Assembly: GCF_018491765.1 (NCBI RefSeq) | Contig: NZ_JABWCU010000021.1 | Span: 45,512 to 109,511, forward strand | Length of the DNA: 64,000 bases | Direction: 5' to 3' | Source of the DNA: Novosphingobium profundi | Lineage (GTDB): Bacteria > Pseudomonadota > Alphaproteobacteria > Sphingomonadales > Sphingomonadaceae | Shown: piece after piece, positions 26,647 to 34,780 of the stretch | Layout: every line of letters starts with the position of its first letter | Position numbering within the stretch: position 1 is the first letter of the stretch | Translations under genes and position numbers: made by a program | Notes under the pieces: model-generated | Told to the model about the DNA's origin: nothing | The model's input: the letters and a program-made list of their open reading frames with translations, nothing else | Database searches by the model: none

Positions 26647-29103
26647 TCATTCGTCCTCCGCAAGGCGCGCGACGGAAAGGAACGTCTCGGGCGAGACCCG
26701 CAGCGCCGCCCCCGTCGGGCAGGCGCGCACGCATGAGGGCCCGCCCGAAATCCCCTTGCACATGTCGCATTTGATCGCCTTCTTGGGGCTTTGCGCGGCC
26801 TGGGGGCGACGGCTCGCCTGCTTTGCGCGCCAGGCCTTGTCGGGTTCGCCCGGGCCCGGGCCCCGCCCCAGCAGCATCCACGAGAACAGCGAGGGGCGCG
26901 GCGGCGGCGCAGCGTCCATGCGGATCACGCCATAGGGGCAATTGCGCTGGCAATTGCCGCAGCCGATGCAGGTCTCGTCGATGAAGACCTCGCCATCCAC
27001 CCCGCGCCGGATCGCGTTGGGCGGGCAATCGGCCATGCAGTGCGGGTGCTCGCAATGCCGGCACGAGGTCGGCACATGGAGATGCGCATAGGTCGTGCCC
27101 GCCTCGCGATCGAGCCGCGAGAGGCCGCCATGGGTGTCCGCGCAGGCCTTCTCGCAATTGTCGCAGCCCACGCAGAGCCGCTCGTCGATCAGCAGCACGT
27201 CGGTTGCCTCGCCGATGCCGTTCTCGACGAGGAACTGCGCGGTCTGCGAATACATGTCGACCGCGCTCGAGAAGTTCTCCTTGCGCCCTTCGACGAAGCT
27301 GGTGACCTGCTTGCGCCGCTGCATCTCGGCGCGCGCCTTCTCGAGCAGCGCCGGACGCGCCGCCAGCACCCGGGCAAAGGCCTCGCCCGAAAGGCGGATC
27401 ACTTGCGAGCGCACCGCCGCGCGCACCGTCGCCGAGCGCGGCGAACCATCGATCAGCGCCATCTCGCCGACGTAGGAGCCCGCCGGAAGGTAGTTGAGGA
27501 AGACCGCACGCCCCCCGATCTGGCGCTCGACCGTCATCGAGCCGCGCCGCACGATGTAGATGTCGTTGCCGGTATCGCCCTCGGCCAGCACCACCTCGCC
27601 CGCGCGCACGTCCTCGACTTCGGCGCTCTCGACCAGCTCGGCGACATCCGCGGCGGTAAGCCCCGATCCGAAGATCTGCAACACCTGGCGCTCGACCGAG
27701 ATGCGGTGCACCGCGCGCGCGGCGGCAGGCGCGGTCGCCAGGAGCTTGAGCGCGGCCGCGCGCGAGAGCTCGACGACGACAAGGTCGCCGGCCGCGCGGA
27801 TCGTCGCCCCGCGGCGCCGGCCCGAGACCAGCCCGACTTCGCCGAAGATCGAGCCCTCGCCGATCGGCACGGTGCGGGTGGGGTCCGCCGGATCGATCTC
27901 CACCTCGACCCCACCTTGCGCAATCGCGAAGAGCGAGGAGCCGGGCTCGTTGCGGCGGAACACGACATCGCCCCGGCGCAGGCAATGGACCTGAGATTCG
28001 AGCATCAATTCGCGCAGTTGCAGCGCGGAGATGCCCTGGAAGATCGCGATCCTTTCGCCGAAACGCGCCAGCCAGGCCTCGACGTCGCCGCCGCCGGGAA
28101 GCGCGGCGAAGCGCTCGGCCAGGATCGGCTCGTCGGCGGGCCTGAGCGCCGTATTGCCGTTGAGGAACTCGACTACGTCGTAGCCCTGGTTCATGCAGTG
28201 CTTGATCAGCGGATAGCCCGCCAGAGCGCCAATCACGTGGATGCCCGGACGCGAGGTTTCGAACGAGGGGGAGAGCACCGGGAAGGCCTCGCGCTCGGGG
28301 CTGGTGAAGGCGATCCCGCAGGCCTCCATGAAGGCGCGCGGGGGGGCCGAGCCGGTGCGCGCGATGATCCGGTCACAGCGGATCGTCTCCTGCCCGTCGC
28401 GCGTGTCGAGCACGAGTTCGCCCGCAAGCACTTGCGCCGGGGAGCTCTCGCGCCGGATGGTGAGACGGCCCGCCGCTTCGGCCTCGAGCATGGCCGCGAC
28501 GTTGGCCTCCTTGGCGCGCGCGAACTCGCTGCCGCGATTGAGAATGGTGACGTGGTTGCCCTGCGCCGGGTCGGCGACGAGGCCGAGCGCGTTCTCGATC
28601 CCCGCATCGCCGGTGCCGACCACGACGATCTCTTCGTCGACGTATTCGCCGGGATCGTCGAGCTGGTACTGGACGTGCGGCAGGTCGGCCCCCGCGCAGC
28701 GCAGGCGGTTGGGGTTGCCCTGTGTCCCGATCGCCAGGATCACCCGCTCCGCCCGCACCTGCCCGCCACCCTTGAGGTGAAGCGTGAAGGCGCCCTTTTC
28801 GCCCTCGATCCGCTCGACCTCGGCGTCGAAGCGGACCGAAAGCGCGATCTCGCCCGCCTCGCTCTCCCAGGTCGACAGGATGTCTTCGCGCGCGCCCGCC
28901 GAAAAGGCGAGGTCCGAGCGCAGTTGCAGGTGCGAGGGCGTCGCCATGACGTACTTGCCCTTCTGGTACTTGAAGATCGTGTCGGAAAGATGCCCGGTCT
29001 TCTCGAGCAGGACATGCGCGATGCCGAGACGCGCCGCGCGCGCCGCCGCGCTGAGCCCGGCCGGCCCCGAGCCGACGATCGCGATGCGCACCTCGTTATC
29101 CAC
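26647..29103 (-). CDS. flavin oxidoreductase fused to two cNMP-binding domains and a four-cluster ferredoxin module
   Basis: This 818-residue fusion has three parts. Residues 1-320 are a thioredoxin-reductase/YpdA-like FAD-NAD(P) domain (IAIVGSGPAGLSAAARAARLG; VVVGTGDAGIENALG). Residues about 345-465 and 470-590 are two cyclic-nucleotide-binding domains with intact phosphate-binding cassettes: FGEVGLVSGRRRGATIRA and VGEMALIDGSPRSATVRA. Residues 635-800 are a DmsB/HycB-like module with four [4Fe-4S] cysteine sets: CVGCDNCEKAC, CRHCEHPHCMADC, CIGCGNCQRNC, and CDMC with CVRAC. It has no signal peptide, so it is cytoplasmic. It probably moves electrons between NAD(P)H and the membrane cytochrome, with activity set by cAMP or cGMP. 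Confidence 0.88.
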   Translation of the reverse strand: MDNEVRIAIVGSGPAGLSAAARAARLGIAHVLLEKTGHLSDTIFKYQKGKYVMATPSHLQLRSDLAFSAGAREDILSTWESEAGEIALSVRFDAEVERIEGEKGAFTLHLKGGGQVRAERVILAIGTQGNPNRLRCAGADLPHVQYQLDDPGEYVDEEIVVVGTGDAGIENALGLVADPAQGNHVTILNRGSEFARAKEANVAAMLEAEAAGRLTIRRESSPAQVLAGELVLDTRDGQETIRCDRIIARTGSAPPRAFMEACGIAFTSPEREAFPVLSPSFETSRPGIHVIGALAGYPLIKHCMNQGYDVVEFLNGNTALRPADEPILAERFAALPGGGDVEAWLARFGERIAIFQGISALQLRELMLESQVHCLRRGDVVFRRNEPGSSLFAIAQGGVEVEIDPADPTRTVPIGEGSIFGEVGLVSGRRRGATIRAAGDLVVVELSRAAALKLLATAPAAARAVHRISVERQVLQIFGSGLTAADVAELVESAEVEDVRAGEVVLAEGDTGNDIYIVRRGSMTVERQIGGRAVFLNYLPAGSYVGEMALIDGSPRSATVRAAVRSQVIRLSGEAFARVLAARPALLEKARAEMQRRKQVTSFVEGRKENFSSAVDMYSQTAQFLVENGIGEATDVLLIDERLCVGCDNCEKACADTHGGLSRLDREAGTTYAHLHVPTSCRHCEHPHCMADCPPNAIRRGVDGEVFIDETCIGCGNCQRNCPYGVIRMDAAPPPRPSLFSWMLLGRGPGPGEPDKAWRAKQASRRPQAAQSPKKAIKCDMCKGISGGPSCVRACPTGAALRVSPETFLSVARLAEDE

Positions 29104-29258
29104 CGCACCCCCTTTCGGGCCCCTGCCCGTTCGATCCTACCCCGCCTGCAAATACATCTCCGACAACCGGTTGCCTTCGGGACAAAAAGATCGCACCGTA
29201 AACGCGATGATAGCGACCTACCCCACCTTTCACGGGCAATAGTGGACGCAAATTTCGC
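29104..29258 (+). promoter_or_regulatory. divergent intergenic region between the oxidoreductase operon and the TPR gene
   Basis: This 155-base gap separates two divergent genes and should hold promoters for both. It is clearly more AT-rich than its surroundings, and the AT-rich composition continues through about the first 100 bases of the TPR gene. No operator palindrome stands out by eye. Confidence 0.5.
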
Positions 29259-30185
29259 ATGTCACAACAGTCGTCTGGACATTTCAAAATTGTAACCGTT
29301 GTACTTGGACTTTCCATTGTCCTTGTCTCGAGCGTAGTTTTCTATCGTCATTTCAATATATTCAATGATGATAGCCCGCCCCGACACGTATCGGACGATG
29401 CCGCCGCACAGCCCTTCCAGGCGCCCCCGACCCTCGACGCGCTCGAGGCAGCGGCCCGAAGTACGCCCGGCGACGTCGAGGCCTGGCGGCGCCTTGGTCT
29501 TGCCCGCTACGACGCGCGCCACTTCGCCGAGGCCGCGCGGGCTTACGAAACGGCGAGCCGGCTCGCGCCGAAGGACGCGGCCCTGTGGTCCGCGCTCGGC
29601 GAGGCGCGGGTCATGGCGAGCGCACACGATCCGATGCCCGCCGCGGCCTCCGCCGCCTTCACGCGCGCGCTCGAACTCGATGCCGGTGACCCGCGCGCGC
29701 GCTATTTCGACGCGGTGCGTCAGGACCTTGCGGGCGATCACGAGGGCGCGATCGCGTCCTGGCTCGCGCTTCTTGCCGACACGCCCCCCGGTGCGCCCTG
29801 GCGCGCGGACCTCGTGCGCACGATCGAGCAGGTCGGCAAGATCAACGCAATCCCCGTCGCGCAGCGCCTTTCCGCGATCGCGCCCCCGGCCCCTGCCGCG
29901 GGCGCCATGGGCGCCATTCCGGGCCCCTCCCCTGCCCAGCTTGCACAAGCGCGCGCGATCCGCCCCGAAGAACAGCGCGCGATGGCACAGGACATGGTCG
30001 CAAGGCTCGAGGCCCGGCTCGCCGGCGATCCGGGCAACGTCGAGGGCTGGGTCATGCTGATGCGCAGCCGCCTGACGCTCGGCGAACCGGACAAGGCCGC
30101 GCGTGCCCTCACGGATGCGCGCGCAGCCAACCCCTCGCGCGCCGATTACCTGGAGGAACAGGCGCGCCGGCTCGGCCTGCGCTGA
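29259..30185 (+). CDS. membrane-anchored TPR protein (CcmI/NrfG-like, cytochrome c maturation)
   Basis: The 308 residues begin with one membrane helix (IVTVVLGLSIVLVSSVVFY, 11-29). TPR units follow around residues 65-170 (AWRRLGLARYDARHFAEAARAYETASRLAPKDA) and again at the C-terminus (VEGWVMLMRSRLTLGEPDKAARALTDA). The layout matches the C-terminal TPR part of CcmI/CycH, which presents apocytochrome c to the haem lyase. Being next to genes with at least 25 haem sites, it plausibly serves maturation of these cytochromes. The first 35 codons are strikingly AT-rich compared with the rest. Confidence 0.75.
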   Translation: MSQQSSGHFKIVTVVLGLSIVLVSSVVFYRHFNIFNDDSPPRHVSDDAAAQPFQAPPTLDALEAAARSTPGDVEAWRRLGLARYDARHFAEAARAYETASRLAPKDAALWSALGEARVMASAHDPMPAAASAAFTRALELDAGDPRARYFDAVRQDLAGDHEGAIASWLALLADTPPGAPWRADLVRTIEQVGKINAIPVAQRLSAIAPPAPAAGAMGAIPGPSPAQLAQARAIRPEEQRAMAQDMVARLEARLAGDPGNVEGWVMLMRSRLTLGEPDKAARALTDARAANPSRADYLEEQARRLGLR

Positions 30186-30198
30186 GCGCACGGCGGCG

Positions 30199-30759
30199 TC
30201 ACACAAGCGTTGCCACATCGCGCCCTCCGAACACGAAGTAGGTCCCCAGCGTCAGGAACAATCCGGCGAGGAACAGGCGGTAGGCGTAGCCCAGGTACCG
30301 GTATTTCTTGAAGCGCAGGACCTGCCCGTTCTGGTAGACATCGCGCAGCATCGTGCGGAACATGCCCTCGTCGGTGGCGAGCCGCGTGACGATCTCCTCG
30401 ACGAACTCGGCCTCCTCGATCTGGGTGAAGGCCCCGAAGAACAGGATGTTCGAGCGCGCCGGATCGTAAGGCGGCGTCCGGATCGCGGGCATCACCACCA
30501 TGACCGCGCAGAACGCGGAGAGGAACGCGAAGGCGGCGAGCACGACGAGCGGCAAGGGCAGCGGCCCCTTGGCGCTCTGCCCGATCGTCAGGGTGAAGAC
30601 GATGAACGTCGCGCCCAGCAGGATGCTTGCCTTCTGGTCGGCCATCTGGCTGAGCGTCAGGTGGCTCTGCACCGCCGTGCGCACGAGCTGGACGGCCTGA
30701 GCCGGATAGACCTTCTGCCTCCCGTCCGCCCCTTCGCTCGTCTCCCCCCCGGCACTCAT
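30199..30759 (-). CDS. DUF5706/PycTM-like membrane protein (Pycsar-effector family)
   Basis: The ATG at 30759 gives 186 residues. An amphipathic N-terminal helix (QAVQLVRTAVQSHLTLSQMADQK) is followed by three membrane helices (ASILLGATFIVFTLTIG; LVVLAAFAFLSAFCAVMVV; YRLFLAGLFLTLGTYFVF). The motifs ADQKASILLG, NILFFGAFTQIEEAEF and KYRYLGYAYRLF match the family known as DUF5706, which includes PycTM effectors of Pycsar antiphage systems. PycTM proteins respond to a cyclic nucleotide by membrane damage. Here it is the last gene of an operon headed by a class III cyclase. Whether it is a defence effector or a signalling membrane protein is open. Confidence 0.75.
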   Translation of the reverse strand: MSAGGETSEGADGRQKVYPAQAVQLVRTAVQSHLTLSQMADQKASILLGATFIVFTLTIGQSAKGPLPLPLVVLAAFAFLSAFCAVMVVMPAIRTPPYDPARSNILFFGAFTQIEEAEFVEEIVTRLATDEGMFRTMLRDVYQNGQVLRFKKYRYLGYAYRLFLAGLFLTLGTYFVFGGRDVATLV

Positions 30760-30838
30760 GCCCTGCTCCCGGGCCCAGGCGGTGCCCAGCGGCTCGCACA
30801 GGTGTTTGGCGCGCGCCGGCCGCAGGGCACGCGCCTCG

Positions 30839-31804
30839 TCACACGCCGTTGCTCCTGTAACGCGGCGTTTCATGCGTGGTGGCCACGACGATACCGGCAA
30901 TCGCGGCCGCACCGCCAAGTCCGATCAGCACCCCGCTGCCTATCTTGCCGCTGGCAACCGAGCCCGACGCAAGCGTCCGGCCCGAGGTTCCCTTCGGATT
31001 CGCGCGGGTGCTGCCCGGCGGCGGCGGGGTGTTCACGAGCGCCGTCAACGTGGGCGCAAACGCGCCCGGCGTCGTGCGCAGGACTTCGTCGAACGTGGCG
31101 TAGGAAGCCGGCGCAATGGGGAACGGTCCGATCGGGACCGCACCGGGATATGGCACGAAAAGGGCCTGCCCTGGCCGATCCAGCAGGATCGTCCGGCCCC
31201 CAGCCATTACCTCGATCCGCCCCTGCGGCTCGCCCATCTGGGCCTTCGGGCCCGGACCGCGCAGCACGATCATCGTCGCGGTCTCGGGATCGGTTCCGGC
31301 GGGAAGCGCAAGGCCCTGCTGCCGCGCCGCCAGCAGCGCATCCGCGCCGACCGCGCCTTCGAAGATCGTGCCGCGAATGCCGATCGAGGCCGCCGGTGTC
31401 TTCACCACGTTGGCCCCCTCCTTGCGCGCCTTGCCCGACATGAAGCGGAAGGTCCCCTTGGCCACCGAAGCCCCCATGCTGGTGGTCCTGCCAGCGGGAT
31501 CGTAGGCGAAACGGTCAACCGTGAAGAAGGCGTTGGGCCCTACCGTCAGGTTCGACTTGTCGAGCAAGGTGACCTGCAGGGCGCTGGCGCTGCCGGTGCG
31601 CACCTGGTTGCCCAGCGCCACCTTCTCCTTGACCACCGCCTCGCGGTAGGTGCCTTGCGCATCGCGCCGGGTCTTCACGTCGTTGCGCACGGCCGAATTG
31701 ACCCCCACCACTTCCTGTCCGTCGACCGGCACCGCCACCAGCGCCCCGGCGAGCGACGCCACAATCCAGGCCCGGCCCAGCTTTGCCATCCGTTCGCGTT
31801 CCAT
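30839..31804 (-). CDS. exported FecR-domain protein
   Basis: The 321 residues start with a signal peptide (WIVASLAGALVAVPVDG). A FecR domain spans about residues 50-160 (LGNQVRTGSASALQVTLLDKSNLTVGPN; TPAASIGIRGTIFEG). A Thr/Pro/Gly-rich linker and a C-terminal hydrophobic segment (IGSGVLIGLGGAAAIAGIVVA, 285-305) follow. GGAGGG precedes the ATG. FecR proteins paired with CHASE2 proteins recur in many proteobacteria and are thought to work in envelope sensing. Here it may supply the periplasmic input to the CHASE2 cyclase encoded two genes upstream. Its stop is 79 bases from the DUF5706 start. Confidence 0.82.
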   Translation of the reverse strand: MERERMAKLGRAWIVASLAGALVAVPVDGQEVVGVNSAVRNDVKTRRDAQGTYREAVVKEKVALGNQVRTGSASALQVTLLDKSNLTVGPNAFFTVDRFAYDPAGRTTSMGASVAKGTFRFMSGKARKEGANVVKTPAASIGIRGTIFEGAVGADALLAARQQGLALPAGTDPETATMIVLRGPGPKAQMGEPQGRIEVMAGGRTILLDRPGQALFVPYPGAVPIGPFPIAPASYATFDEVLRTTPGAFAPTLTALVNTPPPPGSTRANPKGTSGRTLASGSVASGKIGSGVLIGLGGAAAIAGIVVATTHETPRYRSNGV

Positions 31805-31805
31805 G

Positions 31806-32285
31806 TCATTCTCCCTCCCCGGAAACCTGGGCGAGCTGGGGTATTTCCCCGCAGGCCTGCCCTACCCTTTCGAGAGCCGCGCCCGAATTGGCCTCGCTCG
31901 CGATCTTCGCGCCTTCGAAACGCCCCGCCTCGACGTCGTCGAGGCGGCACAGGAGGATGGCGTAGTCCGCCCGCGGTTCCAGCGCCTCGTGGTCGACCAG
32001 CAGGTAGCGTTCGAGCACCGCGACCGCGCCGGTGAGGTCGCCCGCCTCGGCCTTGGTCCGCGCCAGCGCCTGCGCGCCCGCAGCGGTCGCGGAGGTATCG
32101 GCCTCGCTCTCGATTTCCGACACGAGCGCGGCGTCCTGCGCCGACATCTCGACCGGCACCTCCTCCAGCGCCGCGCGAGCGTGGGCCGCCTGGCCGCCTC
32201 CGGCAAGCGCCGCCAGTCCCAGGATCAGCGCTCCCGCGCAGCGATACCCGGCCCCTTGTGTCGTGCCTTTACGTCTCCTCTCCAT
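31806..32285 (-). CDS. small exported TPR-like protein of the CHASE2 operon
   Basis: The 159 residues have a signal peptide (GALILGLAALAGGGQAAHA, about 18-36) and a helical body with one TPR-like pair (AQALARTKAEAGDLTGAVAVLERYLLVDHEALEPRADYA is the helical core, residues 72-110). AGGAGG sits 7 bases before the ATG. Its stop lies just before the FecR start codon on the same strand, so the two are probably translated together. I recognise no named family. It likely acts in the periplasm with the FecR protein. Confidence 0.65.
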   Translation of the reverse strand: MERRRKGTTQGAGYRCAGALILGLAALAGGGQAAHARAALEEVPVEMSAQDAALVSEIESEADTSATAAGAQALARTKAEAGDLTGAVAVLERYLLVDHEALEPRADYAILLCRLDDVEAGRFEGAKIASEANSGAALERVGQACGEIPQLAQVSGEGE

Positions 32286-32321
32286 GTCGCGTCCTCCTTC
32301 TCAACCGCCGCGCGCCCGGCC

Positions 32322-34583
32322 TTATTTGCTTTGGGCGCTGTAAATGCCGTCCCAGCCGGGCCCCGGGGGCGCCTCGCGAAACCTCGCGATCCGTTCGCTG
32401 TAGATCTGGTAGAGCCGTCCCAGCCCCCACCCCGCGGCCGCCCCGGCCTGCCCGTGCAATAGCTCCTGCGCACGCTTCCAGTCCTGCCCGCGATAGGCCG
32501 CGAGCATCGCCGCGTGGGCCTTGGCAAACTCCGTGAAGCGCGCTTCGCGCGCCAGCTCCTCGTCACCCAACAGGACATGGACGCTCTCGGGCGCATCGCG
32601 TCCGACAACACGGACCTGGTCGAGCTCGAGCGTCGCGAACGTGGGCGCCGCCGCCGCGAGCGCACGCCCGATCGCAACGTCGACACCGTAGAACTTGGTC
32701 AGCCCCTCGATCCGCGAGGCCAGGTTCACGGTGTCGCCGATGAGCGAGTAGGAGAGCCGCTGGCGCGAGCCCATGTTGCCCACGCAGCACCGCCCCGAAT
32801 TGAGCCCGACCCCGATCCGTACCTGCCCCGGCCAGGCCAGGTCCGCGCGCGCGGGCATCGTCGCGTTGAGCTCGTCGAGCGCGCGCATCATCGCCAGCGC
32901 CGCGCGCAGCGCGTGGACCTCGTGCTCGGCATCGTCGAGCGGGGCGTTCCAGAAGGCGAGGATCGCATCGCCGATGTACTTGTCGATCGTGGCGCCGCTC
33001 GCGATCAGCGTGTCGGTCATCGGGGTGAGGAAGGCGATCAGGAACTCGATGATCTGCTCGGGCGCCATCCCTTCGGAAATGCTGGAGAAACTGCGGATGT
33101 CGCAGAACAGTACGGTCATGTCCCGCTCCTCGCCGCCGAGCTTGAGCTGGCGCGGGTCGGCGGCGATGCGCCTGACCAGTTCGGGGGCGAGATAACGGTC
33201 GAAGGCGCGGTGGATATGCGCGCGCTGGCGCTCCTCGCGGTAGAAGGTGAGCACCGTCACCACCAGGTAGCCCGCCACGATGGCCAGGATCGGCCAGGTC
33301 GGGTCGAGCAGGTAGCCGCGATCGAGGAAAGCGTAGAGGCTGGCACCGACGAGCAGCGCGGTGACGGCAAGGCCCAGCACCGCCCCCCAGACCGCGCCCA
33401 GCCAGGGAAGCAGCAGGACCAGCCCGAGCCCGGCCACGAGAAGCAGGCTGCGCTCGAGCCCGAGCGCCCAGTCGGGCCGCAGCAGAAAATGGCCCAGGAT
33501 CATCTGCTCGGCCGCCTCGGCGTGCACCATGATGCCCAGTTCGGCCGGATTTAGCGGGGTCGAGCGCAAGTCGCGCAGGCCGATCGCGCTGGTGCCGATG
33601 AAGACGATACGCCCGTTGAAAGCCGCCTCCATCGCCGTCGCATCGAGCGCGCCGGAGAGCACTTTCCAGGCCGGCACCACGCGCCCGGGCTCATCGCGCG
33701 TGTAATGCATCCAGAGCTGGCCTTGCGCGTCGGTGGGCACTTCGATGTCACCCACCTTGAGCGCGACGACTTCGCCCGGTGCGCCGCCTTCGCCGCTGCC
33801 ATCGGTCGTGCGCACGCGCACCGACTCGGTCTGGAAGGCGACCCGGATCGCCTCGAGCGAGAGCGAGGGGAGCAACTGGCCGCCCTGGCGCTGGATCAGC
33901 GGCGCGCGCCGGATGATCGAGTCCTGATCGGGTACGAGGCTGAGCGATCCAAGTCCGGCGGCGGCTTCGCGCAGTTCGCGCTGCGGCGCGACGGCGCCCG
34001 CGAAATCGGGCACCTCGTCGGGCGGGGAGCCCAGCACCACCATGCCCGCGCGGGGCGAAATGCGCGTGGCGCCCGGGCGATTGCTGAGGAAGAAGCCCAG
34101 AACGCTCGGGCTCGCGCGAAGGGCCCCGGCGAATTGCGTGTTGTTGTCGGGCAGGCGGGCCAGCGCGCGCGCGGCCTCGGGATCGCTCTGCGCGAAGCGG
34201 CGCGCCAGTTCGCGCGGCGAAGTCCGGTCGCTTTCGGAGAACACGACGTCGTAGGCGATCGCGGCGGCCCCGGCCTCTCCCAGCACGGCGGTCAGGCGCG
34301 CCAGATCGGTGCGTGGCCAAGGCCACTGGCCGTAGCGGCGAATGGTTTCGTCGTCGATGTCGACGACCCGGACCGGAGCTTCCTCGTAAGGGCGGGGATA
34401 GAGGCGCTGGTAGGTGTCGAAAACCATGAACCCGAGGCGTTCGATCACCGGGGAGAGGAAGGGCACCGGTGCGGTCTGGAAGATCGCGATGACGATGATC
34501 ACCGCAGCGCCGGGCAGGACCGCGAGGCGGACCTGTCTCGACCAGACGATGATGATCTCGCGCACCTTGCCCACCCTGTCCAT
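32322..34583 (-). CDS. CHASE2-domain class III adenylate cyclase
   Basis: The 753 residues comprise an N-terminal membrane helix (17-37), a periplasmic CHASE2 sensor (about 40-355), three membrane helices (about 375-460) and a cytoplasmic cyclase domain (about 488-660). Catalytic metal aspartates lie in LFCDIRSFSS and KYIGDAILAFWN. The lysine of IDKYIGD is at the adenine-selecting position. The second specificity position is serine (YSLIGDTVNLASR), in place of the Asp of class IIIa or Thr of IIIb enzymes. cAMP is the likely product, but this Ser leaves some doubt. It heads the operon with TPR-like, FecR and DUF5706 genes and could supply the ligand for the cNMP-binding oxidoreductase at 26647. 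Confidence 0.87.
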   Translation of the reverse strand: MDRVGKVREIIIVWSRQVRLAVLPGAAVIIVIAIFQTAPVPFLSPVIERLGFMVFDTYQRLYPRPYEEAPVRVVDIDDETIRRYGQWPWPRTDLARLTAVLGEAGAAAIAYDVVFSESDRTSPRELARRFAQSDPEAARALARLPDNNTQFAGALRASPSVLGFFLSNRPGATRISPRAGMVVLGSPPDEVPDFAGAVAPQRELREAAAGLGSLSLVPDQDSIIRRAPLIQRQGGQLLPSLSLEAIRVAFQTESVRVRTTDGSGEGGAPGEVVALKVGDIEVPTDAQGQLWMHYTRDEPGRVVPAWKVLSGALDATAMEAAFNGRIVFIGTSAIGLRDLRSTPLNPAELGIMVHAEAAEQMILGHFLLRPDWALGLERSLLLVAGLGLVLLLPWLGAVWGAVLGLAVTALLVGASLYAFLDRGYLLDPTWPILAIVAGYLVVTVLTFYREERQRAHIHRAFDRYLAPELVRRIAADPRQLKLGGEERDMTVLFCDIRSFSSISEGMAPEQIIEFLIAFLTPMTDTLIASGATIDKYIGDAILAFWNAPLDDAEHEVHALRAALAMMRALDELNATMPARADLAWPGQVRIGVGLNSGRCCVGNMGSRQRLSYSLIGDTVNLASRIEGLTKFYGVDVAIGRALAAAAPTFATLELDQVRVVGRDAPESVHVLLGDEELAREARFTEFAKAHAAMLAAYRGQDWKRAQELLHGQAGAAAGWGLGRLYQIYSERIARFREAPPGPGWDGIYSAQSK

Positions 34584-34780
34584 CGCTCTTGCACCCCTGC
34601 CTTACGCGATTTCTCGAGACTTCACCTCACCAAAAGGTCCACTATGACACACATTGTAATAGGCCAACCAGATTCTTACGCCCATGTGCAAGATCAGTTC
34701 CAGTTAAGGATTGTTCAGGACCAAGTATTTCGCGGTGGCTTTCGCGCTATCGGAACTGGTGACTTTTCGGGCTCTTGCGC

